Positions 1 through 6,123 are shown, counted from the stretch's first letter. The stretch is 14,107 nucleotides of DNA from DASWRT01 sp036403035 (GCA_036403035.1 DASWRT010000061.1:1-14107), one strand, 5' to 3'. Translations and numbers: made by a program. Notes: generated by a model not told the origin, from the letters alone.

Positions 1-273
1 TTCACGCTGGCGCACGAAATTGCTCACTTCATCCTGCATCGCGATCTGATCGAAGACGGCGTAAGCGACGACACGATGTACCGGAGCAAGGAGTTATCGG
101 GATATCACGAGGTTCAAGCGAACCGAATGGCCGCCGATATCCTCATGCCGGTTATGCTCGTGAAGAGAGCGGCGGAATTGCAGAGCAATCCGGACCTTTT
201 GGCCCGAGTGTTCCGCGTCTCCCCCGCTGCGATGAAGATCCGCCTAGATGGGCTGACGAAACCGCCGCGCTGA
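1..273 (+). CDS. ImmA/IrrE-family metallo-endopeptidase, C-terminal part (5' end outside window)
   Basis: The reading frame is open from base 1 to a TGA at 271-273, leaving 90 residues; the N-terminus is missing. Residues 5-9 read HEIAH, a zincin HExxH motif, in the context FTLAHEIAHFILH. About 28 residues later comes HEVQANRMAADILMP, the second conserved block of ImmA/IrrE (COG2856-type) peptidases, whose Glu is expected to be the third zinc ligand. In this family the peptidase usually cleaves a partner XRE-type repressor of a mobile element or stress regulon; the end of the fragment (RVFRVSPAAMKIRL) is the usual small helical tail. Base composition is less GC-biased than the genes to the right and a strong terminator follows directly, so this is probably the last gene of an accessory unit. 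The partner repressor would lie to the left, outside the window. Family assignment is firm; biological role is inferred. Confidence 0.85.
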   Translation, partial: FTLAHEIAHFILHRDLIEDGVSDDTMYRSKELSGYHEVQANRMAADILMPVMLVKRAAELQSNPDLLARVFRVSPAAMKIRLDGLTKPPR

Positions 274-285
274 GCTTGCGGCGAT

Positions 286-310
286 AAGCCCCGCTTCGGC
301 GGGGCTTTTT
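286..310 (+). terminator. Rho-independent terminator of the ImmA/IrrE gene
   Basis: A perfect 9-base-pair stem (286-294 with 299-307) is closed by a C(TTCG)G tetraloop and runs into a T tract at 306-310. It begins 12 bases after the stop codon, a classic intrinsic terminator. Confidence 0.93.
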
Positions 311-420
311 GCTGCCGGCCAGTCTACCTAGTTAGCCTCTATGACGCAGAATGCGGGGGCTCGCAAACGCATGCCGGTTGGGTGGCCACTCTGACAGTCG
401 GAGCCGAAGGGTAAAGACCG

Positions 421-732
421 ATGCCGACAACGGATGCCGTGCTGGCGTGGCTTCTCGGGGCATGCTGCCTCGGCGGTGTCATCTCGTGGTTTCCCATGGC
501 CTACTTCACTGCCCAGTACCGGCACCGGTTGTACCGCGCGCTATATCCCCGGCGTCCGGGGAAATCGCTCATCGGATACTTCGCCGCGGATTGGTCCGCA
601 GTGAAATGGCCGAATCTTCCGCCCGAACTGAAGGGGCCGCGTCAGGCCGCTCGGAAGTGGATGATGGTGTTCTTCGGGTTCTGGGCCGGGGGTGTGGCTA
701 TCGGTCTGCTACGTGCCGCGTTCCCCCTTTAG
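421..732 (+). CDS. Small two-helix membrane protein, unknown function
   Basis: A 103-residue protein that I do not recognise. Residues about 8-28 (AWLLGACCLGGVISW...) and 80-99 (WMMVFFGFWAGGVAIGLLRA) are hydrophobic enough to be membrane helices. They are joined by a basic, Trp/Tyr-rich loop with RHRLYRALYPRRPGK at 34-48, so the loop is probably cytoplasmic by the positive-inside rule. GAAGGG at 406-411 lies 9 bases before the ATG and supports this start. The gene follows the terminator at 286-310 and so needs its own promoter in 311-420; none is obvious. An overlapping 145-codon frame (351-788) is rejected because it is Arg/Ser-rich and low complexity. Together with the ImmA/IrrE fragment this looks like accessory DNA. 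That it is expressed is plausible but unproven. Confidence 0.6.
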   Translation: MPTTDAVLAWLLGACCLGGVISWFPMAYFTAQYRHRLYRALYPRRPGKSLIGYFAADWSAVKWPNLPPELKGPRQAARKWMMVFFGFWAGGVAIGLLRAAFPL

Positions 733-770
733 CGCTGGGTTTGCGAAGTATGATATCGCCATTGCATTTT

Positions 771-785
771 TGTCCTAATCGGACA
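771..785. promoter_or_regulatory. Hyphenated palindrome TGTCC-N5-GGACA, possible regulator site
   Basis: Perfect 5-base arms with a 5-base spacer sit in a locally AT-rich setting (TGCATTTT before, TAAAC after), 39 bases after the stop of the small membrane protein. The size and symmetry suit a dimeric helix-turn-helix regulator. No regulator is identified and 5-base arms can arise by chance. Confidence 0.25.
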
Positions 786-793
786 TAAACTGC

Positions 794-820
794 GCGTCGG
801 CGCTCCGGCGCCGCGCTCTT
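794..820 (+). terminator. Possible terminator hairpin after the small membrane protein
   Basis: A CGGCGC/GCGCCG stem (798-803 with 808-813, loop TCCG) is extended by GCG/CGC (794-796 with 814-816) across a single bulged T. It is followed by the weak T-containing run TCTTT. It could end transcription of the gene at 421-732, but the T tract is poor and the TTGACA at 820-825 overlaps its end. Confidence 0.3.
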
Positions 821-868
821 TGACATCGTGAATCCGATATCTGTTCCGGGCTCCGTATCAGGAGCAAA

Positions 869-985
869 AACAGGACGGGAACAGGAAAATAACAGGTGCA
901 AGAACAGGAGCGTTTCCTGTTTTTTCGGCGCCGGATCCGTTAGGGATCAAGGGGTTACGGGCGATCCGCTCCTGTATTTAACAGG
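869..985. repeat. AACAGG repeat cluster with near-helical spacing
   Basis: AACAGG starts at 869, 880, 891 and 903 on the plus strand, giving spacings of 11, 11 and 12 bases, close to one DNA turn. An inverted copy CCTGTT lies at 916-921. A small palindrome CCTGT-ATTTA-ACAGG lies at 971-985. The fourth copy and the inverted copy form a hairpin: 7-base perfect arms AACAGGA/TCCTGTT (903-909 with 915-921), extendable through A-T and G-T pairs, followed by a T run at 920-925. That hairpin alone would look like an intrinsic terminator. The regular phasing suggests a protein-binding array, such as iterons or a cooperative operator, or a member of a dispersed repeat family. Function is unknown. Confidence 0.6.
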
Positions 986-1199
986 CGAGCGGGTCAGCGT
1001 GAACTCGCAAAGCGGTTGAGTGATGCCACGTAACGCGTTGAAGAAGCTGGGATCGGGCGGCGATTCCCGCGGCGGACGGCGGATGGAGCCCTGACGAGGC
1101 GCCGGATACGGAAACAGGGGGCATTCAGGACCTTTGCAGAATAGCAAAGCCCCGAGCGCACCGGCATCACACAGCCCGGCCGGCACGCTCTGTCCAAAA

Positions 1200-1213
1200 T
1201 GTTAGCGCTAACA
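1200..1213. promoter_or_regulatory. 14-base perfect palindrome resembling a LacI/GalR-family operator
   Basis: TGTTAGCGCTAACA is a perfect palindrome with a central CG step. This is the usual form of operators of LacI/GalR-family sugar regulators. It lies 82 bases past the stop of pmbA (minus strand), with no gene starting next to it in either direction, so it is an orphan here. Family assignment rests on pattern similarity only. Confidence 0.45.
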
Positions 1214-1218
1214 CGAAC

Positions 1219-1257
1219 GCCCCCCTCACCCCGTCCCTCTCCCGCGAGGGGAGAGGG
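1219..1257. repeat. REP-like palindrome of the CCCTCACCC...CCCTCTCCC type
   Basis: A C-rich lead-in (CCCCCCTCACCCC) is followed by CCCTCTCCC (1235-1243), loop GCGAG, and GGGAGAGGG (1249-1257): a perfect 9-base-pair stem. Near-identical hairpins are, from memory, scattered between genes in many GC-rich proteobacteria. It begins 38 bases beyond the pmbA stop and may act as a terminator or mRNA 3'-end stabiliser for that gene. Confidence 0.7.
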
Positions 1258-1294
1258 AGTCCATGGCGAGCAGGAGTGGCGGGCCGAAAGTCCG

Positions 1295-2650
1295 CTACGC
1301 CCCGGCGACGGTCAGGCCGTCCATCCGCACCGTGGGGGCGTCGAGGCCGGTCTTGAACTCCAGGTCGTTGGCGGGGACGAGGCGGGCGTACATGTCGATG
1401 AGGTTGCCGGCGACGGTGACGCCGCTGACCGGGTAGGCGAGCTCGCCGTTCTCGATCCAGAAGCCGGCGGCGCCGCGGCTGTAGTCGCCGGTGACGCCGT
1501 TGATCCCCATGCCCATCATCTCGTTGACGTAGAAGCCGCTCGCGATGTCGGAGATCAGCTCCTTCGGCGTGACCGCGCCGGGCTCCAGCCACAAATTGGT
1601 GGCGCTGGGCGAGGGCGGCGAGGAGGTGCCGCGGGAGGCATGGCCGGTCGTCTCCAGCCCAAGCTGACGGGCCGAGCGCAGGTCGAGCAGCCACGTCGTC
1701 AGCACGCCGTCCTCGATCAGCGCGCGGCGGCGGTTGGCGATGCCTTCGCCGTCGAACGGCTTCGAGCGCAGGCCGCGCGGCCGATGCGGGTCCTCGACGA
1801 TGCGGATGCCGGGCGCGAAGACGAGCTTGCCGAGCTTGTCCTTCAAGAAGCTGGTGCCGCGGGCGATCGAGGGACCGGCGATCGCACCCAGCATGTGGCT
1901 GATGAGGCCGCGCGAGACGCGCGGGTCGTAGACGACGGTGCATTGCTGGGTCGGCACCTTGCGCGCCCCCAGGCGCTTTACCGCGCGCTCGCCGGCGCTG
2001 CGGCCGATCCAGGCGGGGTCCTTGAGGTCGGCGGCGTGGACGGCGCTCGCGAACTCGTAGTCGCGCTCCATCTTCAGGCCCTCGCCGGCGAGCACCGAGA
2101 CGCTGACGCTGTGCCCCGAGGAGACGTAGGAGCCGGCGAAGCCGTTGGACGCCGCGAGTGCCACGATCGAGCGGCCCCAGCTCGCCTCGGCCCCCTCGGA
2201 ATTGGTGACGCCGGGCACGGCGCGCGCCGTCTCTTCCGCGATGCGGGCGCGCTCGATCAGGACCGACGCCGCCGGCTCCTCCGGGTCTGCGCTGTCGAGA
2301 TCCGGCCAGGACCGGGCGATCTGTCCCGGTTCGGCGATGCCGGCGAACGGATCCTCGGGCACGGCGCGCGCCATCGTCAGCGCGCGCTCGACCAGCTCGT
2401 TCAAGGCGCCGGCCGAGCGGTCGTTCGACGAGACGATCGCCTGCTTCTTCCCGCAGAAGACGCGCAGGCCGAGATCGTACCCTTCCGACCGCTCCAGCTT
2501 CTCGACCTTGCCCAGCCGCTGCGAATGGGCGATCGAGGTTCCCTCGAACAGCACCGCATCGGCCGCATCCGCCCCGGCACGGCGAGCGCGACCGATCAGG
2601 TCGGTGAGGATGTTGAGCGCGTCGGGGTCGGGCGGCGTATGCGGCGGCAT
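1295..2650 (-). CDS. pmbA: TldE/PmbA-type metallopeptidase-related protein
   Basis: A 451-residue protein, matching the roughly 450 residues of Escherichia coli PmbA (TldE). Family landmarks include the N-terminal block around YDLGLRVFCGKKQAIVSSND (58-77), a central SWGRSIVALAAS segment, and the C-terminal stretch GVTGDYSRGAAGFWIENGEL (385-404) followed by YPVSGVTVAGNL. No HExxxH motif is visible, which fits the TldE subunit rather than the catalytic TldD. In the family the TldD/TldE heterodimer is a cytosolic protease needed for processing peptides such as microcin B17 and for CcdA turnover. TldD is not in this window. The frame stays open much further upstream, but the ATG at 2650 is chosen because AGGA lies about 6 bases ahead of it, similarity begins here, and the upstream extension is antisense to the cytochrome gene. 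It is divergent from the cytochrome c gene and ends before the REP-like hairpin. Confidence 0.93.
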   Translation of the reverse strand: MPPHTPPDPDALNILTDLIGRARRAGADAADAVLFEGTSIAHSQRLGKVEKLERSEGYDLGLRVFCGKKQAIVSSNDRSAGALNELVERALTMARAVPEDPFAGIAEPGQIARSWPDLDSADPEEPAASVLIERARIAEETARAVPGVTNSEGAEASWGRSIVALAASNGFAGSYVSSGHSVSVSVLAGEGLKMERDYEFASAVHAADLKDPAWIGRSAGERAVKRLGARKVPTQQCTVVYDPRVSRGLISHMLGAIAGPSIARGTSFLKDKLGKLVFAPGIRIVEDPHRPRGLRSKPFDGEGIANRRRALIEDGVLTTWLLDLRSARQLGLETTGHASRGTSSPPSPSATNLWLEPGAVTPKELISDIASGFYVNEMMGMGINGVTGDYSRGAAGFWIENGELAYPVSGVTVAGNLIDMYARLVPANDLEFKTGLDAPTVRMDGLTVAGA

Positions 2651-2894
2651 GTCGGATCCTGGGTTGTGGGCGCACGAAAGCAGCCAGTCATATGGGCACG
2701 GCGGAGGCATCGGGTCCAGACCCGCAAGCGGGATTGCGCGGCGGAACCCGGCATTGCCGAGCCGGTGACGGCCGTCACACATCCCGCCCTTGTCCGAACC
2801 GGACGGATGCGCGACAGTCCGGCGGGACAGGAGAAAGCCGGCGGTCCGTGCCGTCGCAACGGGGCGGGCGCCGGGATCGACATTAGGGGGAAGG
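2651..2894. promoter_or_regulatory. Divergent intergenic region between pmbA and cytochrome c gene
   Basis: These 244 bases must hold the promoters of both flanking genes. I see the pmbA Shine-Dalgarno AGGA on the minus strand and GGGGGAAGG just before the cytochrome ATG. I find no convincing -35/-10 pair, riboswitch or long inverted repeat. Open frames crossing it are GC-driven. Confidence 0.5.
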
Positions 2895-3398
2895 ATGAGA
2901 AGAATCTTCGTCGCCGCGGGTATTTCGGCGTTCGCATTCTGCCTCGCCGCGGGATCGGCGTCGACGGCTCGGGCGCAGGACGCCGTGAAGCGGGGCAAGT
3001 ACCTCGCCGCGGTCATGGATTGCGCCGGGTGCCATACGAACGGCGCGCTCGCCGGGAAGCCGGACTCGAAGCTCCATCTCGCCGGCTCGGACATTGGCTT
3101 CGGGATGCCGGGCTTCGGCGTCTTCTATCCGCCAAACCTGACGCCGGATCCGGAGTCCGGCCTGGGAAGGTGGAGCGAGGCCGACATCGTCAAGGCATTG
3201 CGGACCGGCGTGCGGCCGGACGGGCGCGAGCTGGCGCCGGTCATGCCCTGGCGCTCCTATGCGGCCTTGACCGAGACGGACGCCCGCGCCCTCGCGGCCT
3301 ATCTGAAATCGCTGCCGCCGGTAGCGCACCAAGTGCCGCCGATCGCCGGCCCCGACGGAAAGGCGCCCGCGCCGTATCTGGCCGTCGTGACGCCGTAG
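2895..3398 (+). CDS. Secreted monohaem c-type cytochrome
   Basis: A 167-residue protein with a signal peptide: basic start MRR, hydrophobic core to about residue 22, and ARA before the likely cleavage site at 27/28. It should be exported by Sec and receive haem in the periplasm. CAGCH at 43-47 is the haem-attachment CxxCH. M117 in LAPVMPWRSY is the probable distal Met ligand. NLTPDPESGLGRW (81-93) and DARALAAYLKSLPPV (129-143) are typical of the small cytochromes, or cytochrome domains, that accept electrons from periplasmic dehydrogenases such as alcohol or nicotinate dehydrogenase. The ATG at 2895 is chosen because GGGGGAAGG lies directly upstream and the signal peptide starts here; the longer frame from 2790 would bury it. 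No dehydrogenase partner is adjacent, so its donor is unknown. It converges on ubiD. Confidence 0.93.
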   Translation: MRRIFVAAGISAFAFCLAAGSASTARAQDAVKRGKYLAAVMDCAGCHTNGALAGKPDSKLHLAGSDIGFGMPGFGVFYPPNLTPDPESGLGRWSEADIVKALRTGVRPDGRELAPVMPWRSYAALTETDARALAAYLKSLPPVAHQVPPIAGPDGKAPAPYLAVVTP

Positions 3399-3417
3399 AC
3401 CGCAACGGACTACGGCG
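3391..3417. terminator. Shared hairpin between convergent cytochrome c and ubiD genes
   Basis: CGCCGTAG (3391-3398, including the cytochrome TAG) pairs with CTACGGCG (3410-3417). CCG/CGG pairs inside across one A-A mismatch, leaving a CAA loop, so the stem has about 11 pairs. There is no T tract on either side. Its position between two converging stops suggests it shields or ends transcripts in both directions. Confidence 0.5.
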
Positions 3418-3437
3418 CGGAGTCGAGTCGGCGGCGG

Positions 3438-4952
3438 TCACTTCCAGATCGGCTTCCCCGACCCCGGCAGGCCGTAGCTCGCCCATTTCCGCGTGACCGC
3501 CTCGACGATCTCGTCCGCCATGCGGATCTTGCGGCCCCATTCGCGGTGCGTCTCGGGCGGCAGCTTGTTGGTGGCGTCGAGGCCGATCTTGCCGCCGAGC
3601 CCTGACTCCGGCGAGGCGAAGTCGAGATAGTCGATCGGCGTGTTCTCGACGATCGTGATGTCGCGCGCCGGGTCCATGCGGGTCGAGAGCGCCCACATCA
3701 CGTCCTTCCAGTCGCGCGCGTCGATGTCGTCGTCCACGACGATGACGAACTTCGTGTACATGAACTGCCGCAGGAACGACCAGACGCCCATCATCACGCG
3801 CTTGGCGTGGCCGGGATACGCCTTTCGCATCGAGACGACGGCGATGCGGTAGGAGCAGCCTTCGGGCGGCAGCCAGAAATCGACGATCTCGGGGAATTGC
3901 TGGGTCAGCAGCGGGATGAACACCTCGTTCATCGCCTCGCCGAGGATCGACGGCTCGTCGGGCGGGCGGCCGGTGAAGGTCGAGAGATAGATCGGGTCGC
4001 GCCGCATCGTGATCGCGGAGATGCGGAAGACCGGGAAGGGCTCGACCGAGTTGTAGTAGCCGGTGTGGTCGCCGTACGGCCCCTCATCGCCGTATTCGTC
4101 GAGCGAGACGTGCCCTTCGAGCACGATCTCGGCCTGTGCCGGCACCTTCAATGGGATGGTCCGGCAATCGACCAGCTCGACCTTGCGTCCGCGCAGCAGG
4201 CCGGCGAACTGGTACTCCGACAGCGTGTCGGGCACCGGCGTCACCGCGGCGATGATCGTGCCGGGATCGGCGCCGATCACCGCCGCCGCCGGCAAGGGCT
4301 CGCGCTTCTCGCGCGCCCAGCGCTGATGGTGCTGCGCGCCGCCGCGATGCTTCAGCCAGCGCATCAGCGTCGTGTCGCGCCCGGTCACCTGCATCCGGTA
4401 GATGCCGAGGTTGTAATTGTCCTCGCGCCGCGTCCCCGGCCCCTTGGTGACGACCAGCGGCCACGTGACGAGCGGCGCCGGCTCGCCCGGCCAGCAGGTC
4501 TGGACCGGCAGCGCGCCGAGGTCGATATCCTTGCCGGTCAGCACGATTTCCTGGCACGGCGCGGAGCCGCCGCCGACCGTCCTGGGCTTCATCGCCATCA
4601 CGGTCTTCAGCAGCGGCAGCATGTCCAGCGCCTCGCGCCAGCCGCCCGGCGGCTCCGGCTGCTTCAGGAAGGCGAGCGTCTCGCCGACCTCGCGGAGCTG
4701 CTTCGGTTCGCGGTCCATGCCCCAGGCGACGCGCTCGACGGTGCCGAACAGGTTCGCCAGCACCGGCATCGGATAGCGGGACCCGTCTTCGCGGACGACG
4801 GTCTCGAACAGCACCGCCGGGCCCTTTTCCGCGAGCAGCCTCGTGTGTATCTCGGTCATTTCGAGCACAGGCGACACCGGCGCCTTCACCCGCACCAGCC
4901 GCCCCGCCCGTTCGAGGCGTTCCATGAACTCGCGGAGGCTGGCATAGGGCAT
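3438..4952 (-). CDS. ubiD: UbiD-family decarboxylase (4-hydroxy-3-polyprenylbenzoate decarboxylase)
   Basis: A 504-residue protein, close to the 497 of E. coli UbiD. UbiD removes the carboxyl group from 4-hydroxy-3-octaprenylbenzoate in ubiquinone synthesis using prenylated FMN made by UbiX. Cofactor and metal-site blocks are visible: NYNLGIYRMQ (179-188; N181, R186), KHRGGAQHH (201-209) and AEIVLEG (274-280). The catalytic acid region DEYGDEGPYGDHTGYY (285-300) places E290 at the E. coli numbering and D285 five residues before it. The ATG at 4952 is chosen because the protein starts as UbiD proteins do (PYASLREFMERLERAG); the open frame up to 5528 is antisense to the DUF4170 gene. No clear Shine-Dalgarno lies before it. 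Other UbiD-family members act on aromatic acids, but length and overall match favour the ubiquinone enzyme. ubiX is not in view. Confidence 0.93.
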   Translation of the reverse strand: MPYASLREFMERLERAGRLVRVKAPVSPVLEMTEIHTRLLAEKGPAVLFETVVREDGSRYPMPVLANLFGTVERVAWGMDREPKQLREVGETLAFLKQPEPPGGWREALDMLPLLKTVMAMKPRTVGGGSAPCQEIVLTGKDIDLGALPVQTCWPGEPAPLVTWPLVVTKGPGTRREDNYNLGIYRMQVTGRDTTLMRWLKHRGGAQHHQRWAREKREPLPAAAVIGADPGTIIAAVTPVPDTLSEYQFAGLLRGRKVELVDCRTIPLKVPAQAEIVLEGHVSLDEYGDEGPYGDHTGYYNSVEPFPVFRISAITMRRDPIYLSTFTGRPPDEPSILGEAMNEVFIPLLTQQFPEIVDFWLPPEGCSYRIAVVSMRKAYPGHAKRVMMGVWSFLRQFMYTKFVIVVDDDIDARDWKDVMWALSTRMDPARDITIVENTPIDYLDFASPESGLGGKIGLDATNKLPPETHREWGRKIRMADEIVEAVTRKWASYGLPGSGKPIWK

Positions 4953-5046
4953 GGACGGTGCTCGTTCTATGAGGGCGGTCGGCCCGCGGGCTGGGAACGA
5001 AAAGGGCGCGTTAACGTCGGAGCGACTATAGGTTTCGACGCGGTGC

Positions 5047-5070
5047 GCGGCCAGCCTGCCGGCTGGCCGC
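5047..5070. promoter_or_regulatory. 10-base-pair perfect hairpin between ubiD and the DUF4170 gene
   Basis: GCGGCCAGCC (5047-5056) and GGCTGGCCGC (5061-5070) form a perfect stem with a TGCC loop in the divergent intergenic region, about 20 bases before the GGAGAGG ribosome site of the downstream gene. There is no T tract. It could be a leader hairpin, an operator or a small REP-like unit; none can be preferred. Confidence 0.4.
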
Positions 5071-5104
5071 CGATGCATGGAGCGCGGATCGGAGAGGATC
5101 GGGC

Positions 5105-5314
5105 ATGACGCAGCAATACTGGGTGATCGGCGGCGAGTACGCCGACACGAAATTCGACAATCCGGCTCCCGGCGCGACGCTGGAACGGCACGGCCCCTTC
5201 GCGACCTACGAGGAGGCGCACAAGAAATGGGCCGAGCGCGCCTGGGCGACGGTCGACAACGCCACCGCCCGCTTCCGCATCGTCGAGGAACAGGCGCAGC
5301 GCGCCGCGTCGTGA
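5105..5314 (+). CDS. DUF4170 small protein
   Basis: A 69-residue protein that resembles the DUF4170 family by its beginning (QYWVIGGEYADTKFDN) and by GPFATYEEAHKKWAERAWATVDNA, ending in RFRIVE. These proteins are short, soluble and, from memory, mostly alphaproteobacterial; no function is established. GGAGAGG lies 7-8 bases before the ATG at 5105, giving a well-supported start. It begins a plus-strand run with the antitoxin/toxin pair, 52 bases upstream of the antitoxin ATG, but cotranscription is not shown. No signal peptide or membrane helix is seen. Functional inference from the neighbourhood would be weak because ubiD is divergent and the toxin pair may be an insertion. Confidence 0.85.
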   Translation: MTQQYWVIGGEYADTKFDNPAPGATLERHGPFATYEEAHKKWAERAWATVDNATARFRIVEEQAQRAAS

Positions 5315-5366
5315 ACGACGCGGCGGAAGTTGATATGATCGGGGCGGATTGGGAAGAGTCGGGGAA

Positions 5367-5615
5367 ATGGCTGCGACCATCAAGATCGAGCTTGAAGTCA
5401 CGCCGGACGCAGCTGCCGCGTTGGCCGACGAGGGACGACGGCGCCGCGCCGGAGAGCTGCTGAGCCGGCTCGTCCGGCCCGGCTCGCCGAGCGACGATCC
5501 CCTCATGGCGCTTTTCGACGAGATCCAACGGGACGCCGAGGCGCGAGGCCTCACCGACAAGGACATCGAAGCCGAACTGGCGGCGTACAATGCGGAACGT
5601 CGTGATCGACGCTAA
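5367..5615 (+). CDS. Probable antitoxin of an overlapping PIN-toxin pair
   Basis: An 82-residue, charged protein with a short N-terminal strand-like segment (AATIKIELEV) followed by Ala/Arg-rich helices (DEGRRRRAGELLSRLV). It then has an acidic C-terminal half (ALFDEIQRDAEARGLTDKDIEAEL) suited to wrapping a toxin. I do not recognise the DNA-binding fold; ribbon-helix-helix or AbrB-like are possible. The call rests mainly on context: its last 26 bases overlap the start of the PIN gene, the usual antitoxin-then-toxin order with translational coupling. The ATG at 5367 is preferred over an in-frame TTG at 5349 because a purine-rich GGGAAGAG stretch (5351-5358) precedes it. Confidence 0.72.
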   Translation: MAATIKIELEVTPDAAAALADEGRRRRAGELLSRLVRPGSPSDDPLMALFDEIQRDAEARGLTDKDIEAELAAYNAERRDRR

Positions 5616-6003
5616 TATCGTCGTCAGCGCGGCCCTTCGTCGAAACTCCCTGCCCTATCATGCGCTTGCCCTGGCGCGCGTGCATGACGTCATCTGCATG
5701 TCGGATGCCGTAGAGCAGGAGATCCGCCGCGTCATTGCACGTCCGAAATTTCAGTCGATCATTATGACTGTCCGCCGCGATCACATACTGGACTTGCTGC
5801 TGGTGTCAGCTTTGCGGGTCGAGCCGAGAGAACCGGTCCACGATTGCCGCGATGACAAGGACAATCAGTATCTCGAACTTGCGCTGGCCGCCGACGCAGA
5901 GATCATTGTTTCCGGCGACAGGGATTTGCTCGACCTCGATCCATGGCGCGGCGTCCGGATCATGACCGCGGCGGAATACATAGCCTCTTTCGATCCAGCG
6001 TAG
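5590..6003 (+). CDS. PIN-domain toxin (COG1569-like)
   Basis: A 137-residue single PIN domain, the usual toxin length. PIN toxins are Mg2+-dependent ribonucleases, commonly cutting tRNA, rRNA or mRNA. Visible family features are the N-terminal strand NVVIDANIVVSA with first acid D7, SDAVEQEIRRVIARPKF (38-54) with E44, RDDKDNQYLELALAADAEIIVSGD (87-110) with D91, and DRDLLDL with D110 and D112. These give the acidic metal cluster expected of an active nuclease. The first motif is DAN rather than the common DTN, so the residue after the Asp is substituted. The ATG at 5590 lies inside the antitoxin gene (26-base overlap) without a strong ribosome site, consistent with coupling. A standard chromosomal toxin-antitoxin module; target unknown. 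Confidence 0.88.
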   Translation: MRNVVIDANIVVSAALRRNSLPYHALALARVHDVICMSDAVEQEIRRVIARPKFQSIIMTVRRDHILDLLLVSALRVEPREPVHDCRDDKDNQYLELALAADAEIIVSGDRDLLDLDPWRGVRIMTAAEYIASFDPA

Positions 6004-6123
6004 CGCCTTCCACGGTCGAGGCTGCTCCCGTGTCTCGGCCTTCTGCGGCAACCGGTCGCCCGGCTCTTGCCAAGCGCCGCGGTGCGGCTCAGTTTCCGGG
6101 CGGATCAAGACCGGATCGAGACC

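Larger units (their letters stand above)
733..1294. other. 562-base gene-poor intergenic region rich in short symmetries
   Basis: No frame here has a convincing protein, ribosome site or known domain. Several signals can be seen. TGTCC-N5-GGACA lies at 771-785. A GC-rich hairpin is at 794-816. A perfect TTGACA at 820-825 has no matching -10 box at 17 bases. The AACAGG cluster with its hairpin and small palindrome spans 869-985. CGGATC (932-937) and GATCCG (963-968) form an inverted pair. CTTTGC-N6-GCAAAG lies at 1132-1149. The LacI-like palindrome (1200-1213) and the REP-like hairpin (1235-1257) complete the stretch. It may be a decayed mobile element or a regulatory region that has lost its gene; I cannot decide which. 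Confidence 0.6.

Noticed and set aside
351..788. 145-codon frame overlapping the small membrane protein
   Set aside because: Arg/Ser/Gly-rich composition, no ribosome site and no recognisable fold; the overlapping 103-codon frame has membrane helices and a ribosome site.
820..848. Sigma-70 promoter from TTGACA at 820-825
   Set aside because: The -35 is perfect but no acceptable -10 lies 16-18 bases downstream, so I kept it only as a remark in the region description.
733..1294. tRNA or known structured RNA gene in the long gap
   Set aside because: I found no cloverleaf, CCA end or familiar RNA motif; the symmetries are short and separate.
2651..3094. N-terminal extension of pmbA to 599 residues
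   Set aside because: The extension is antisense to the cytochrome c coding region and has no family similarity; AGGA and normal length support the ATG at 2650.
1199..3496. 765-codon plus-strand open frame across pmbA and the cytochrome gene
   Set aside because: It is antisense to pmbA, low in complexity, rich in Arg/Ala/Gly/Asp and has no domain; it is a shadow produced by high GC.
3807..5108. 433-codon plus-strand frame antisense to ubiD
   Set aside because: It is composed of Arg/His/Asp/Leu-rich low-complexity sequence typical of the complement of a GC-rich gene.
4953..5528. N-terminal extension of ubiD to 696 residues
   Set aside because: It overlaps the DUF4170 gene antisense and UbiD proteins begin at the MPYASLREF start.
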